A stretch of 64,000 nt of DNA from an uncultured Pelagibacteraceae bacterium (GCA_902517885.1 CABYDZ010000001.1:62001-126000), one strand, 5' to 3'; shown: positions 28,701 through 38,048, numbered from the stretch's first letter. Notes: generated by a model from the letters alone, not told the origin. Numbers and translations are program-made.

Positions 28701-29846
28701 GCAATTGATGGAGCAGGCCTCTATGCTGATCATACTTTTACAATCACAGTTAGGCCTGCATCAGGTTATATCGCTGAAAAGGATACTATAGATGAAGAAG
28801 CATCATCTACTTATGAAACGGTTGTGATCAAACCAAAGAAAGATTATTTAGCAACTATAAATGAAACAGTTAATGAGGGGTTCTTAGGTATCACTGATGA
28901 AGGCTTTACGTTGGATACAGTATCAATAGCTGATACCGCATCTCTTTCAAAACCACTATCATTCAACGGAGGTTTGCGATTGATGGATGCCGTTGCAAAT
29001 GAAGTGTCCACCAATGAAGAGTCTGATTTATCAGTTGGTGTTAAATTAAATGATGATAATCAGAAAAATGTTGAACTATATTCAGGAAAACTCTCTGATG
29101 GGAAAGCCTTGCCTGACTGGATACAAGTCAATCCTGAAACAGGAGAAACAACAGCCAATATGCCTGAGGGTGTTGAAGAGGTTGAAGTTCAGCTTGTTGC
29201 TTTAGACAAAGACGGAAACACAAGGGACATTAATATTGTTCTTGATAAAGCAAAAATTAAAAATGACCAAGACTTTACTAGAGGTTCAGTTGGTGAAACC
29301 AGGGTTGTTGTTGATAATGACGCAAATGTAAATCTTATTCGTAAAACTGACGGAAAAACAAATCAAGTTGCGTCAAATAATTTAAATGCTGAAACTGATT
29401 TCCTAGGAACCATGAAACTGAGTGATATTCAAGTTGATGCAGGCAAGTATACGTTGGATGTTATCGATGACAATCAATCGAATGTAAAATTGTATAAAGC
29501 TGAGATGAAAGATGGAAGTTCTTTACCTACATGGATTACCATTGATCCAGAAACAGGAGCCATTTCAGCAGACCCATCAAAAGGGCGAACAGGTTCTGCG
29601 GCACCAGCATTTTTAACAAATAGTCTTCAAGTCCTCGAGTTAAAAATTATTGCTGAAGATGAAGATGGTAAAGAGAGAATAATTGAAGTTGATATTAATC
29701 TCGATGAAATTGCTACTCCGTCTGAAACTGAAGAGCAAGCTGAGGAAACTGATGAAGTTTCGTTTATTCCTCTTGATGAACAACTTAAGGTACAGTCTCA
29801 GAAAATAGATAATTATGGCGAAAAAATTATTAGTCTTGTAAGCTAA
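22782..29846 (+). CDS. Giant DUF4347/VCBS-repeat surface protein (adhesin-like)
   Basis: 2354 residues. There is no Sec signal peptide. The N-terminus has the ALEPRLMLDGAAV motif (LEPR-type targeting element found on large exported repeat proteins), then a DUF4347 domain at about 70-228 (FIDSTVEDIETLI to VHVIGHGSVGQIAFG and FYGCNVAADQSG). Residues about 418-1890 are twelve VCBS/cadherin-like repeats of some 115-130 residues, each with VNEDxxLxV, a VLxNDTDAD calcium-type acidic turn, GTYGTLTL and FTYTVSDG. One He_PIG-like domain and two CADG-like units (LPDWIQVNPETG, LPTWITIDPETG) close the protein. No RTX nonapeptides are seen. Probably a calcium-rigidified surface filament exported by the three genes that follow and the divergent TolC-like protein. 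Confidence 0.9.
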   Translation: MSNKLIQALEPRLMLDGAAVATAIDAVDDLAQFQKSESDKSSKADHFKVDKDTKLPFVNVDASAQSAKSRQIIFIDSTVEDIETLINSFDNNTEVHVIQSDQDGFVTMQNILSSQENIDAVHVIGHGSVGQIAFGTAVLNSNTLNAYENILQEIGTSLSENGDILFYGCNVAADQSGEILIRQIADITDADVAASDDITGKGGDWDLEKHTGIIETENVSVVGYQYTLSNGVTATQNAVEIHNSNMNFMAGGGSYNNNTGGQTDSGGTRYIVTLERGNVTTGSNLVFDYAVASSSHDPDNDGAVNVYMVYLNDYVNRRSLNDRGIITFDNEILGIFTTPENTIAKSGYDMSTGTYPLTTGSKKVQMRDLEYQNDGVPPGVMGSGDAFTVTGSNKILTMATDNGLKGDFIRVVTRVASDPVVGNNDSGYINEDLTLDVSNGASANDSTPDTSGEHTGDVLLNDTGGDGSALNVSAINGGSLGSPVDGTYGQLTLNPNGSYSYAANKDAADDLDPGDIVTDTFTYTVSDGSDTDTATITITIAGVNDAPVGAADTGAVNEDKQLEVSAGSGVLANDTDADDNASLVVSAVQGQSSNIDSNVTGTYGTLNLDADGSYTYIADQSAADGLAAAATATDTFAYTVSDGTATSTVNLVITVTGIGPEGVNDTASVNENALLDADNASSTGVLANDDDNAAYDSESLAVTNISSDSTGNSGSATQGVLGTYGTLTMAADGTYTYTPNTAAAEALDANDPATDAFTYTVKDDDDKNSSTATLTISITGQDDNPVGVNDTGYINEDGTLTVSDGGSAVTGTDSNNNNESGDTTGDVLLNDTDADAGATLVVSAIQGGSLGSGVNGTYGTLTLYSTGRYTYVADQSDADGLAADAVQTDVFTYTVSDGAGDTSNASLTITVKGIGPQGVADTASVAENATVDNNNAATNGVLANDDDNASFDQESLAVTAITGASAGTVGGDTTGTHGTLSINEDGTYSYAATNDALDPNEQVTDVFTYTVKDDANKNASTATLTITVTGANDPITAVDDTDAVFAGSTIDRSETDTEELDHDDTDPDGDDVSGNFTITAISHGGVAKIVGTEFETSKGTMTIFSNGRYTYSANKAGSTDLANNAITTDTFTYTVQDHSGGDTDTADLVITITGTNNTAPVANTDAGYILEDGRLEVTDGATANDATPDATGEHTGDVLLDDTDADGDTLTVSDISGGSVTNNANGTYGTLVIQSNGSYVYTADKAAADALDADDVVTDQFTYTISDGNGGTATSTLTFTVKGIDDDPVGVADTGAVDEDAQLQVNAESGVLSNDTDADASSSLSVTTVSSNNTSQSGSAGSEITGEFGSLTLDSDGKYTYTANTAAADNLAHNATATDVFTYTVSDGAGTTSNTTLTIAVTGKGPVGSADTAAVNENVLLSKDAASGVLTNDTGGDQESLAVTNISSNDTSATGTAGQGVLGTYGTLTMAADGSYTYTPNTAAAEALDGGDTVSEKFTYTVKDDEDKNSSTAELTINITGVNDAIVAVDDTDAVDEDGRVDRLISDDQELDHDDTDVDTDDVSGSLTITDIRTGPKDGTGNDGAVGVALTGEYGTLTVNDNGSYTYIADQDKSDQLPTGQTGTDTFTYTVSDGTETSTAQLTFTVTGINDNDPVSVDDTDTVNRDATIDRTDGSTFDLAIDDTDADSDTLTITEIRKGNTKGGGDAGTIGQPLVGEYGTLTLQADGSYKYAADQDSINDLGRGQSVIEHFNYTVSDGSRTTTGLLSITVNGISDPPIPTDDVLEADAGAQSITEATSGVLINDIDPDGDSISVDTIRTGEETGTGTSGTIGTALTGTYGDLTMNSDGSYTYQANNAKALNPGETATEYFTYTATDGESSVEAQIAITVTGKNDPPEVLYPVRDPNVVTGEKFIIRHKQIFDDPDRGIYDIAEYKIIDPEDGTEVSLPDGLRLKQNKLHGSINTPGTYSITIRAIDGAGLYADHTFTITVRPASGYIAEKDTIDEEASSTYETVVIKPKKDYLATINETVNEGFLGITDEGFTLDTVSIADTASLSKPLSFNGGLRLMDAVANEVSTNEESDLSVGVKLNDDNQKNVELYSGKLSDGKALPDWIQVNPETGETTANMPEGVEEVEVQLVALDKDGNTRDINIVLDKAKIKNDQDFTRGSVGETRVVVDNDANVNLIRKTDGKTNQVASNNLNAETDFLGTMKLSDIQVDAGKYTLDVIDDNQSNVKLYKAEMKDGSSLPTWITIDPETGAISADPSKGRTGSAAPAFLTNSLQVLELKIIAEDEDGKERIIEVDINLDEIATPSETEEQAEETDEVSFIPLDEQLKVQSQKIDNYGEKIISLVS
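24036..28456 (+). repeat. Twelve tandem VCBS/cadherin-like coding repeats with higher-order order
   Basis: Repeat units of roughly 350-390 bases. By protein similarity they fall into four classes: A (GEHTGDVLL or TGDVLL; units 1, 4, 7), B (SGVLANDTDAD; units 2, 8), C (ESLAVT and KDDxxKNxST; units 3, 5, 9) and D (VDDTDAV with DHDDTD; units 6, 10, with 11 related). The order A-B-C, A-C-D, A-B-C-D fits duplication of an ABCD block followed by loss of single units. Unit 12 is the most divergent. Confidence 0.8.
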
Positions 29847-29858
29847 TTCTGTAAATAA

Positions 29859-30578
29859 ATGAATAAAGTTAAAACATCGTTAGCAGCGTTTTGCTTTCTT
29901 TTTATATCTTTTGAGGCACTAGCTGAAGAAAGATCAACACGTATTTTAGTTACTGCAACTGAAGAGGCGACTTTATCAAGTGAAATTTCAGCAAAAATAA
30001 TCTCTATTCCTGTAAAAGCAGGAAATAACTTTAGTAAATCAGATATTTTAATTGAATTTGACTGTTCTTTTTTTGAAGCCCAAAAAGATGTTGTTCAAGC
30101 AGAACTTGATAGTGCTAGGGTAACTTTAAAAAGCAATCAAGAGCTTGCTGCGATGAGATCTATTGGAGAGTACGAAGTTCAACTATCTCAAATAGCAGTC
30201 GATCGAGCACAATCAGAATTAAATATTGCGAAACTCAACACCGATCGTTGTATTATTCGAGCGCCCTATGACGGAGTCATGTCCAAAGTTTTTGTAAATG
30301 AGTACGAAAGTATTGAAAGGCAACAGCCATTGATTGAAATTATTGGGTCAGGCACGTTGGAGGCAAAACTTATGATATCAAGTAAATGGCTATCATGGTT
30401 ATCTGAAGGATATCCTCTAAGTATAGTTATTGATGAGAATGGCTTAGAGTACAGTGCGCAAATACATTCTTTGGGTGCAGATATAGATCCGGTAAGTCAG
30501 ACGATTGATGCTACCGCACAATTTGATAAAAATTATAAGACATTACTTCCAGGAATGAGTGGGACAGCAACGTTTTGA
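29859..30578 (+). CDS. Periplasmic adaptor (HlyD/RND-adaptor-like), short
   Basis: 239 residues with a cleavable signal peptide (MNKVKTSLAAFCFLFISFEALA). The body is a membrane-fusion-protein core: a lipoyl half (SSEISAKIISIPVKAGNNFSKSDILIEFDC), a helical hairpin of about 60 residues (residues 75-130), the second lipoyl half (CIIRAPYDGVMSKVFVNEYESI) and a beta-barrel ending GMSGTATF. It lacks the C-terminal membrane-proximal domain. It starts 12 bases after the giant protein's stop and overlaps the next gene by four bases (ATGA). It should bridge the inner-membrane components to the TolC-like lipoprotein. Confidence 0.85.
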   Translation: MNKVKTSLAAFCFLFISFEALAEERSTRILVTATEEATLSSEISAKIISIPVKAGNNFSKSDILIEFDCSFFEAQKDVVQAELDSARVTLKSNQELAAMRSIGEYEVQLSQIAVDRAQSELNIAKLNTDRCIIRAPYDGVMSKVFVNEYESIERQQPLIEIIGSGTLEAKLMISSKWLSWLSEGYPLSIVIDENGLEYSAQIHSLGADIDPVSQTIDATAQFDKNYKTLLPGMSGTATF

Positions 30579-31918
30579 ATGATAATTCTTCAATAAAAAT
30601 TGCACGACTAATTACACTTGAAAAAAAGTTTCGTAACGCTGAAAGTGAAACAGAACTTGGTTTTATTTGTGCAAACGAATTACGGAGTATAGTTGACTAT
30701 AATTTCTTATTTCTTCTCAACAGATCAAGCATAAACCGGCTTAAAGTGAATACTATTTCTGATTTATCAGTCATTGATAGAACTGCTCCAACCGTTACCT
30801 TTATTGAGGGATTGCTCAATAAGAAAGGAATGATCAATAGTGATGAAGTATCTGCAATTAGTCTTCAAAGCCTTGATTTAGATAAAGTAAACCTAAGCAT
30901 CCCTGAAAATTTTCCAAATCATTTAGTTTTTGTTCCTTTGTCTTCACGAATAGAAAAAAATATTGGTTACTTAGTTCTTGTAAGAACAGAACCAGTTACA
31001 AGTTCAGAAAAAGATTTATTATTGCACATCTCTGAAAGCTTTAGCCACGCGCTGACTGCTTTTGGTTCAAAAAAAACTGTTTTAAGCAGTATCAGTCGTA
31101 TATTTATAGGGTGGGTAAAGTGGCTTGTGATTGCATCCATAACTGTGGTGATGTTCTTTCCTATCAGCATGTCAGCTTTGGCGCCTGTTGAGGTGGTTGC
31201 AAAAGATCCAACTATTGTTACATCTCCTGTGAACGGCGTTGTTGAAAAAGTTTTAATTAAGACCAACGAAAATGTAAAACCAGGTACAGAACTAGTTAAA
31301 CTAGATGATTTAAACTTTAAAAATCAGTATGAAATTGCACTTCAAAAACTTGAAGTAGCTGAAGCCGAGCTATTAAGAGTAAAGCAGTCATCATTTTCAA
31401 ATGAAGATGATAAAGCACGCCTGGTTGAGCTTTCAACCGAAGTAGGGTTAAGAAAAAAAGAAGCCACCTACGCAGAAGAGCAATTGAAGTATTCAATCAT
31501 CTCTGCAGAGCGAGAAGGTATAGCAGTAGTTGAAGACTTTACTGATTGGCAAGGGAGACCTGTTACCATTGGCGAAAAAATATTAACTATAGCTGATCCT
31601 CAAAGCATCGAATTTCAAATCTTTTTGCCTACAAAAGATTCTCTTTTGATTAAAAAAGAAGCCAGAGTAAAAGTGTTTTTAGATAGTGACCCTCTTAATT
31701 CTCTTGAAGGAGAAGTCTTGCGTACTTCATATAAGCCTGCTCTTACGGCTGAGAATATTTTAGCATATCAAATTTTTGCAAAATTAGATGAAAATCAAGG
31801 TGAGATTCCAAGAATAGGTTTGCGTGGAACTGCTAAAATTTATGGCGAAAAGACGAGTATTTTTTATTACATATTCCGCGTACCTATAAATCTTACGAGA
31901 CAATTTTTAGGATTTTAG
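30575..31918 (+). CDS. GAF-like domain-HlyD adaptor, inner membrane
   Basis: 447 residues. The cytoplasmic N-terminal part (about 15-165: ETELGFICANELRSIVDYNFLFLLNR to VFVPLSSRIEKNIGYLVLVR) looks like a GAF domain that could sense a ligand. One membrane helix follows (VKWLVIASITVVMFFPISM, about 186-204). The periplasmic part is HlyD-like: TSPVNGVVEKVLIKTNENVKPGTELVKLDD, a helical hairpin, and GIAVVEDFTDWQGRPVTIGEKILTIADP. An adaptor with a cytoplasmic sensor domain is unusual and suggests gated export. It follows the short adaptor with a four-base overlap, and the next gene starts at the very next base after its stop. Confidence 0.83.
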   Translation: MNDNSSIKIARLITLEKKFRNAESETELGFICANELRSIVDYNFLFLLNRSSINRLKVNTISDLSVIDRTAPTVTFIEGLLNKKGMINSDEVSAISLQSLDLDKVNLSIPENFPNHLVFVPLSSRIEKNIGYLVLVRTEPVTSSEKDLLLHISESFSHALTAFGSKKTVLSSISRIFIGWVKWLVIASITVVMFFPISMSALAPVEVVAKDPTIVTSPVNGVVEKVLIKTNENVKPGTELVKLDDLNFKNQYEIALQKLEVAEAELLRVKQSSFSNEDDKARLVELSTEVGLRKKEATYAEEQLKYSIISAEREGIAVVEDFTDWQGRPVTIGEKILTIADPQSIEFQIFLPTKDSLLIKKEARVKVFLDSDPLNSLEGEVLRTSYKPALTAENILAYQIFAKLDENQGEIPRIGLRGTAKIYGEKTSIFYYIFRVPINLTRQFLGF

Positions 31919-34024
31919 ATGACTGTTCCATACTTAAGACAAGATTTGAAATTGAGTGAGGGTCCCAAAAAAGAGGACGGCTCTTCATCGTGGCTACTTT
32001 ATGATTCTTTGAGAAACAAATATTTTTCAATCAATAAAAATGCTTTTGATCTTTTAAAAAACTGGTCAAGTGGATCTCAATTAGATGATTTCATAAAAAA
32101 AATTAATGAAATTAACTTATTGGTAAGTGAAGAAGAAATAAATGAGTTTATCAATTTTCTTGATCAAAATAATTTGACAATCAAAAAGACCAGTGAAGAA
32201 GTAAAGTCTTTGGTGGTTCAAAAAAACAAAACGAATAAACATTGGTTACTTAAACTCATTCACAATTATCTATTTTTCAAAATACCTTTATTAAGACCAG
32301 GCACTTGGCTCCAAAGAACTTTACCTATTGCCATGTTCTTAAGCTCATTAACAGTCAGACGAATTATTTATGGTTTAGGAATAATTGGAATATTTCTGAC
32401 AATAACTAATTATGAGAAATTTCTCTCAACCTTTTCATATTTTTATAATATTAATGGCTTGATCTTGTTTGGAATTACGATCATTTTTGTGAAAGCTTTA
32501 CATGAGTTAGGTCATGCTTATGTAGCTACATATTATAAGTGTAAAGTTTCATCTATTGGCCTAGCTATGCTGGTGTTTTTTCCATTTTTATATACAGATA
32601 CATCCGATGCCTGGAAACTCACTGACCACAGAAAGCGATTACTAATAAATTTTGCAGGCATGTTAACTGAACTGCACCTAGCCTTGATTGCTACATTTGC
32701 ATGGGCTGTATTTCCTGAGGGCATTATGAAAAGTGCAGCATTTTTCATTGCTACATCAAGTTGGATTTCATCTTTATTGATCAACATAAGTCCTTTTATG
32801 AGGTTTGATGGCTATTATGTGCTCTCTGATTTTCTAAAAGCTGAAAACTTGCAACCGCGTTCATTTGCTTTAGGTCGATGGCAGATAAGAGAGTGGCTCT
32901 TTGGTTTTAAATTTCAGCCACCAGAACAGTTGATCGCTAACAGAAGGTGGACTTTTATAATTTATGCATGGGCTACGTGGATTTATCGTTTCTTTATTTT
33001 TATTGGTATTGCATTATTGGTTTATTATTTAACATTTAAAATATTAGGAATTATTTTATTTGTAATAGAAATTGTGTGGTTCATTTTATTGCCGATCGCT
33101 AGAGAAGTTATTCAATGGTGGAAGCTTAGAAAGTCGATGAAATTCAATAGATCTTCTATGAGGTCAATCGTCTTGTTCACAGTATTTATGTTTGCCATGC
33201 TTGTTCCATGGCGCACATCCCTAAGTTTGCCAGCTGTTATTGAAGAAGGTGTTGTTCTTGATATTTTTGCATCAGAAGACTCCAAGATAAGAAAGGTCAA
33301 TGTTTCACATAATCAGTATGTAGCTGAGGGAGACTTGCTAGTTGTTATGACCAGTCCTTTGATCTCTAATAAAGTTGAAAAAGCAATAGATCGCGTAAAA
33401 ATGATACAGCAAAAACTTGATCGTAGAGTGGGATCAAAGCTTGATCTTAGCAATCTATTAATACTTGAGAATGAGTTACAAAAAGAGATTGAAATTTTGA
33501 ATTCATTGAAAGAAGAAAATAAAGCTTTATCAATTTATGCACAATCAGATGGCATAATAAAAGATCTGATAAGTCTAAACGCTAATCAATGGGTAAATAA
33601 AAAAGATAAGCTATTTTCAATTGTTCAGTCAGAAGAAGTGCAAGTAATAGCTTTTGTTAGCGAGACAGATCTTGATAAAATAAAAAAAGTTTCAAGTGGT
33701 TACTTTCATGCAAAAAATAATGAATTTGCGAAAGTCAAAGTCGAATTAGTATCATCAAATGAAACTTCAACCGAAGAGTTGCCGTATTTAGCTTTGACTT
33801 CAACTTATGGAGGCACAATCGCATCAAGAGAAATACTTGGAAAGAAAAAAGTTCAGAGACCTGAAAATGCTCTTTATCAACTAAATTTCACTTCTTCAGA
33901 GAGTCCAAAAGATTTACAGTGGCAGACAGCTGGATCTGTTAAAATAGATTCAGAAAATTATAATATTTTTCAAAATATATTTAATGCTACTACCTCAATA
34001 CTCATTCAGGAAAGTGGATTTTAG
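31919..34024 (+). CDS. PqqD-like/M50 metalloprotease/HlyD fusion
   Basis: 701 residues. Residues about 5-85 resemble a PqqD-type peptide-chaperone domain ([25 protein letters not shown]). The central membrane part is a site-2-protease-like M50 domain with [12 protein letters not shown] near residue 194 and the partner motif [10 protein letters not shown] near 288-297, both intact. About five more membrane helices follow. The C-terminal 250 residues are an HlyD-like adaptor ([27 protein letters not shown], coiled coil, then [25 protein letters not shown]). It could cleave or admit substrate at the membrane. Its end overlaps the convergent ureG by four bases. No ABC ATPase is encoded anywhere in the cluster. 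Confidence 0.85.
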   Translation: MTVPYLRQDLKLSEGPKKEDGSSSWLLYDSLRNKYFSINKNAFDLLKNWSSGSQLDDFIKKINEINLLVSEEEINEFINFLDQNNLTIKKTSEEVKSLVVQKNKTNKHWLLKLIHNYLFFKIPLLRPGTWLQRTLPIAMFLSSLTVRRIIYGLGIIGIFLTITNYEKFLSTFSYFYNINGLILFGITIIFVKALHELGHAYVATYYKCKVSSIGLAMLVFFPFLYTDTSDAWKLTDHRKRLLINFAGMLTELHLALIATFAWAVFPEGIMKSAAFFIATSSWISSLLINISPFMRFDGYYVLSDFLKAENLQPRSFALGRWQIREWLFGFKFQPPEQLIANRRWTFIIYAWATWIYRFFIFIGIALLVYYLTFKILGIILFVIEIVWFILLPIAREVIQWWKLRKSMKFNRSSMRSIVLFTVFMFAMLVPWRTSLSLPAVIEEGVVLDIFASEDSKIRKVNVSHNQYVAEGDLLVVMTSPLISNKVEKAIDRVKMIQQKLDRRVGSKLDLSNLLILENELQKEIEILNSLKEENKALSIYAQSDGIIKDLISLNANQWVNKKDKLFSIVQSEEVQVIAFVSETDLDKIKKVSSGYFHAKNNEFAKVKVELVSSNETSTEELPYLALTSTYGGTIASREILGKKKVQRPENALYQLNFTSSESPKDLQWQTAGSVKIDSENYNIFQNIFNATTSILIQESGF

Positions 34025-34641
34025 TTTATTTCAAGACCGCCCTCAGTTTTGAGAAACTCAGCAACATTTTCTATACCCTTATTATTCTTCATTTCACCGA
34101 AAATATAAGGCATGCCTGATCGGGCAGTTTCAACATCTAATTTCATTTGATCCAAATCAACATTTACGTGATTTGCTAAATCGGTTTTATTGATAATTAG
34201 TAAATCAGATTTTTTTATTGCTGGCCCACCTTTACGAGGAATATCACCCCCCATTCCAACATCAATCACATAGATTGATAAATCTACTAACTCTGGACTA
34301 AACGTTGCAGCTAAATTATCTCCACCCGACTCAATTAATAGCAATTGTAAATCAGGAAATTTTTGTTTCATTTCCTCTACAGCCAATAGGTTAATCGAGG
34401 CATCCTCTCGAATTGCGGTATGAGGGCATCCACCTGTTTCAACCCCTTTAATTCTCTCTATTGGCAAAACTTGAGCTCTCATTAAATACTCGGCGTCTTC
34501 GATGGTGTAAATATCATTTGATATAACTGCCATTGAAATATTTTTAGATAAATTTTTGCACAAAGCCTCAGTAAGACTTGTTTTACCAGCACCTACTGGA
34601 CCGCCGATACCAATTTTTAAAGGACCTCGAAAATTATTCAT
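34021..34641 (-). CDS. ureG: Urease accessory GTPase UreG
   Basis: 206 residues, standard length. [18 protein letters not shown] is the P-loop, [15 protein letters not shown] carries the conserved CPH nickel/zinc-binding motif, [18 protein letters not shown] is the Walker B region and IINKTDLA is the base-recognition motif. UreG hydrolyses GTP to drive nickel insertion into urease. It is the last gene of the ureDABCEFG operon. Its ATG overlaps the ureF stop by four bases, and its stop overlaps the convergent PqqD-M50-HlyD gene by four bases. Confidence 0.95.
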   Translation of the reverse strand: MNNFRGPLKIGIGGPVGAGKTSLTEALCKNLSKNISMAVISNDIYTIEDAEYLMRAQVLPIERIKGVETGGCPHTAIREDASINLLAVEEMKQKFPDLQLLLIESGGDNLAATFSPELVDLSIYVIDVGMGGDIPRKGGPAIKKSDLLIINKTDLANHVNVDLDQMKLDVETARSGMPYIFGEMKNNKGIENVAEFLKTEGGLEIN

Positions 34642-35297
34642 GTGACGTAAATTCTGGATGTAAGATTTTCATGTTTCATACTGTAAATATCTGCACAAAA
34701 CATGGAACTGCGTAAATCATCTAAGCTATAGTCTTTCATCGTATTATGGAAACTTTTCATCATTCCAAGAAATGACACCATACAATCTTGGCCATCTTTC
34801 TGGCTTAAAGGTATATGTTTAACGCACATATTAATTAAGTTTGCGATGAATGATTGAATATAAAAGTCAACCAAATCATCAAAGGCAATATGAAATTTAA
34901 TTCCTGCTTGAGCAATACAGACTGGAAAAGCAGTCTCATTATTTATTGTATAGCCCCAACTCTCAGACATGATTTTTCTGAAGGCGTCACCCATTTTGAG
35001 CGTTTCAAGCTGACGTTCCTTGGATGAGCAACTTGCAAGCACTAATTCATTTACATAAATTCCATCATAGGTAGCCTTGATAAAGATATACTCATTTCTG
35101 CATGTTCCCTCAAAGAGAATACTTTTAATAAATTCCAATACGTCATTTTTATTTTTGATAAGCTTATCATCAATTAAAGCCTCGAGACCATGTGAATATG
35201 CGTATGAACCAATAGGAAATGAAGACGAAAACCAAAGATGTAAAATTTGATGAGATTTTAAATCTGATAAGTTTTTACTTTTAATGCTTGTGACCAT
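34638..35297 (-). CDS. ureF: Urease accessory protein UreF
   Basis: About 219 residues from the chosen ATG ([12 protein letters not shown]), which has GGAAG five bases upstream and overlaps ureE by 17 bases; an ORF start at 35345 would overlap ureE by 65 bases and is less likely. [24 protein letters not shown] is the conserved UreF opening, and the all-helical remainder is typical. UreF works with UreD (UreH) and UreG as the apo-urease activation complex. The sequence is more diverged than UreG or UreC, but the position between ureE and ureG confirms the call. Confidence 0.9.
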   Translation of the reverse strand: MVTSIKSKNLSDLKSHQILHLWFSSSFPIGSYAYSHGLEALIDDKLIKNKNDVLEFIKSILFEGTCRNEYIFIKATYDGIYVNELVLASCSSKERQLETLKMGDAFRKIMSESWGYTINNETAFPVCIAQAGIKFHIAFDDLVDFYIQSFIANLINMCVKHIPLSQKDGQDCMVSFLGMMKSFHNTMKDYSLDDLRSSMFCADIYSMKHENLTSRIYVT

Positions 35298-35724
35298 GCG
35301 TTCTTCCCATACCGTAAGCCCCTCCTTCAGGATTAAATTGTTCAATCACAGATTTTGTCTGCCCCCCAAGTCTTCTCACCATATCCTCAATTATATGGTC
35401 ACTTTGTATTAGAATTCTTGTAGCTTCAATCTGACAGGGGATATGTCTATTCCCAATATGCCATATTAATTTATTTAAATCTTCTGACTTGATCTCAATT
35501 AAGTTTTCTTTTTTTGATTTTATAGTAATTAATTTTCCACTCTCAAGTTTGAACGCTTGATTACTCAGGACTGATCTCATCTCTTCAAGATCAACAAGAA
35601 ATTCATGACCTTTGTCAGAAACTAACTTTTTGCGTCGCATGAATCTCTCCTCATAAGATAGCGAAATTGTATCAACCTCTTCAGAGGAATCACAGTTACT
35701 TAATATTAAATTACAAATTTCCAT
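35281..35724 (-). CDS. ureE: Urease nickel chaperone UreE
   Basis: 147 residues. The N-terminal peptide-binding domain contains DTISLSYEERFMRRKKLVSDKGHEFLVDLEE. The metal-binding domain has WHIGNRHIPCQIEATRILIQSDHIIEDMVRRLGG, the conserved dimer-interface region with the key His of GNRH, and IIEDM. The C-terminus is [10 protein letters not shown], a short His tail that can bind extra nickel. It supplies nickel to the UreDFG complex. Two bases separate it from ureC, and it overlaps ureF. Confidence 0.93.
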   Translation of the reverse strand: MEICNLILSNCDSSEEVDTISLSYEERFMRRKKLVSDKGHEFLVDLEEMRSVLSNQAFKLESGKLITIKSKKENLIEIKSEDLNKLIWHIGNRHIPCQIEATRILIQSDHIIEDMVRRLGGQTKSVIEQFNPEGGAYGMGRTHGHKH

Positions 35725-35726
35725 AA

Positions 35727-37433
35727 TCAGTACATAAAATATCTTTGTGCCATTGGCAGTTCTTTAGCTGGTTCACATGTTATAATTTCTCCATTTGCCC
35801 TAACCTCATATGTTTCAGGATTTACATCTATAGTTGGACAAACATCATTTAAAACCATATCTTTTTTTGAAATTGACCTTGTATTGCTTACCGGCAGCAT
35901 GCTTTTTTGTATATTGAGATGATTAAGGCTGCCTGCCTCCAGAGAACTCTTGCTGACAAAAGTTATCGATGAGCTTTCAAGCGATCTTCCATAACTTCCA
36001 AACATTGGGCGGGTATATACAGGTTGGGGAGTTGGAATCGATGCATTTGGATCGCCCATTTGTGCGCAGGCAATACTCCCACCCATTATTACAATCTCAG
36101 GCTTAACACCAAAGAAAGCTGGGTCCCAGATAACGATATCTGCTCTTTTATTTTTTTCGAGACTGCCAACATAGGAAGAAATTCCATGAGCAATTGACGG
36201 ATTTATTGTATATTTTGCAAGGTATCGTTTGACTCTTAAATTATCATTATCGCCTTGCTCTTCAGACAGTCTTCCTCGTTGGACTTTCATTTTATGTGCT
36301 GTTTGCCATGTTCTAATAATAACCTCACCAACACGTCCCATAGCTTGACTGTCAGATGCGATGATTGAGAAAGCACCCATATCGTGTAATATGTCTTCAG
36401 CAGCCATCGTTTCTCTCCGTATTCTACTTTCAGCAAATGCTACGTCTTCAGGTATTGATTTATCAAGGTGATGGCAAACCATCAGCATATCTAAATGCTC
36501 TTCAACAGTGTTAACAGTAAATGGTCGTGTCGGATTAGTTGAAGATGGCAAAACATACGGTTCACCGCAAATTTTTATTATATCAGGCGCGTGTCCACCA
36601 CCTGCACCCTCAGTATGAAATGTATGAATGGTTCTTTTATTAATTGCATTTATTGTATTTTCTACAAAGCCACTTTCATTGAGCGTATCAGTATGTATCA
36701 TGACCTGAACGTCGAATTTATCAGCAACATTTAAACAATTATCAATTGCACCAGGAGTAGAGCCCCAGTCCTCATGAAGTTTAAGAGCAGCTGCTCCACC
36801 AAGAACTTGTTCCTCTAAACCTGAAGGCAACGAAGAATTTCCTTTGCCTGCATAAGCTAAATTCATCGAGAAAGCATCAGATGATTGAAGCATTCTGCCG
36901 ATGTGCCATGGTCCCGGCGTGCAAGTAGTTGCTAATGTTCCATGTGCAGGTCCAGTACCTCCACCCAGCATCGTAGTAATGCCAGAATGTAAGGCGTCAT
37001 CAATTTGCTGAGGACATATGAAATGTATATGACTGTCAAAGCCGCCCGCCGTTACAATTTTACCTTCACCTGCAATAACCTCAGTACCTGGACCAATTAT
37101 AATATCCACACCGGGTTGTGTATCAGGGTTACCAGCTTTTCCAATATGGTCAATATTTCCGTTCTTTAGTCCAATATCTGCTTTATATATCCCGGTGACA
37201 TCTAGAATCAGAGCATTTGTAATAACTGTGTCTACGGCTCCATCACTTCTTGAAACCTGAGACTGTCCCATGCCATCGCGAATAACTTTGCCGCCACCAA
37301 ACTTAACTTCCTCACCATAGATTGTGAGGTCTTTTTCAACCTCTATGAAAAGTTCAGTATCTGCTAACCTTACTTTATCCCCTGTTGTGGGGCCATACAT
37401 AGCTGCATAAGATTGTCTTGGAATTTTTTTCAT
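35727..37433 (-). CDS. ureC: Urease alpha subunit UreC
   Basis: 568 residues, full length. Active-site landmarks are all present: [14 protein letters not shown] (HxH nickel ligands), [10 protein letters not shown], the carbamylated lysine in [44 protein letters not shown] and [21 protein letters not shown] (the active-site flap). The enzyme splits urea to ammonia and carbamate in the cytoplasm. It is preceded by ureB with a four-base overlap and followed by ureE. No truncation or substitution in the metal site is seen. Confidence 0.97.
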   Translation of the reverse strand: MKKIPRQSYAAMYGPTTGDKVRLADTELFIEVEKDLTIYGEEVKFGGGKVIRDGMGQSQVSRSDGAVDTVITNALILDVTGIYKADIGLKNGNIDHIGKAGNPDTQPGVDIIIGPGTEVIAGEGKIVTAGGFDSHIHFICPQQIDDALHSGITTMLGGGTGPAHGTLATTCTPGPWHIGRMLQSSDAFSMNLAYAGKGNSSLPSGLEEQVLGGAAALKLHEDWGSTPGAIDNCLNVADKFDVQVMIHTDTLNESGFVENTINAINKRTIHTFHTEGAGGGHAPDIIKICGEPYVLPSSTNPTRPFTVNTVEEHLDMLMVCHHLDKSIPEDVAFAESRIRRETMAAEDILHDMGAFSIIASDSQAMGRVGEVIIRTWQTAHKMKVQRGRLSEEQGDNDNLRVKRYLAKYTINPSIAHGISSYVGSLEKNKRADIVIWDPAFFGVKPEIVIMGGSIACAQMGDPNASIPTPQPVYTRPMFGSYGRSLESSSITFVSKSSLEAGSLNHLNIQKSMLPVSNTRSISKKDMVLNDVCPTIDVNPETYEVRANGEIITCEPAKELPMAQRYFMY

Positions 37434-37738
37434 TTAATTTTTCCCATGACTTTTTTATTAAACCCAAATATTTTTTTTAGTCCCTGTATTTCTATAAGCT
37501 CAACATCTCTTGTTTGCCCAGGTTCAAACCTTACTGCGGTTCCAGATGAAATGTTTAGTCTCATGCCTAAAGATTTCTTTCTATCAAATTCAAGACTTTC
37601 ATTTACTTCAGCAAAATGATAGTGGCTACCGACTTGAATTGGACGATCACCAGTGTTGGAGACTTTCATTGTCAAACTCACTAAATCTTTATTTAAAATT
37701 ATTTCACTGTCACTTGTAATTATTTCTCCTGGAATCAT
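37430..37738 (-). CDS. ureB: Urease beta subunit UreB
   Basis: 102 residues. [15 protein letters not shown] at the start, [28 protein letters not shown] in the centre and [25 protein letters not shown] near the end are the hallmark UreB blocks. It forms the (alpha-beta-gamma)3 holoenzyme with UreA and UreC. It starts seven bases after the ureA stop and overlaps ureC by four bases. Confidence 0.96.
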   Translation of the reverse strand: MIPGEIITSDSEIILNKDLVSLTMKVSNTGDRPIQVGSHYHFAEVNESLEFDRKKSLGMRLNISSGTAVRFEPGQTRDVELIEIQGLKKIFGFNKKVMGKIK

Positions 37739-37745
37739 ATAATTC

Positions 37746-38048
37746 TTACCTTATGGGTTTATGTACCGTGACTAACTTTGTTCCATCTGGAAAAGTTGCT
37801 TCTGTCTGCACTTCGGCAATCATTTCAGCAACTCCTTCCATACAGTCATCTTTTTTTAATACATGTGCTGCACTTTCCATTAATTCAGCTACAGATTTGC
37901 CGTCCCTTGCACCTTCAACAACATAATCAGAAATAATTGATACGGCTTCAGGGTAATTTAATTTAACGCCACGGTCTAACCTCTTTCGAGCGACTATTGC
38001 AGCCATGCTGACCATCATTTTATCAATCTCTCTTGGAGAAAGCTTCAC
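37746..38048 (-). CDS. ureA: Urease gamma subunit UreA
   Basis: 100 residues from the GTG at 38048, which forms a GTGA overlap with the ureD stop and gives the canonical opening [12 protein letters not shown]. An ATG four codons upstream would add an atypical GCC leader inside ureD, so I prefer [40 protein letters not shown] and VTVHKPIR at the end are standard. It is the first structural subunit gene after ureD. Confidence 0.95.
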   Translation of the reverse strand: MKLSPREIDKMMVSMAAIVARKRLDRGVKLNYPEAVSIISDYVVEGARDGKSVAELMESAAHVLKKDDCMEGVAEMIAEVQTEATFPDGTKLVTVHKPIR

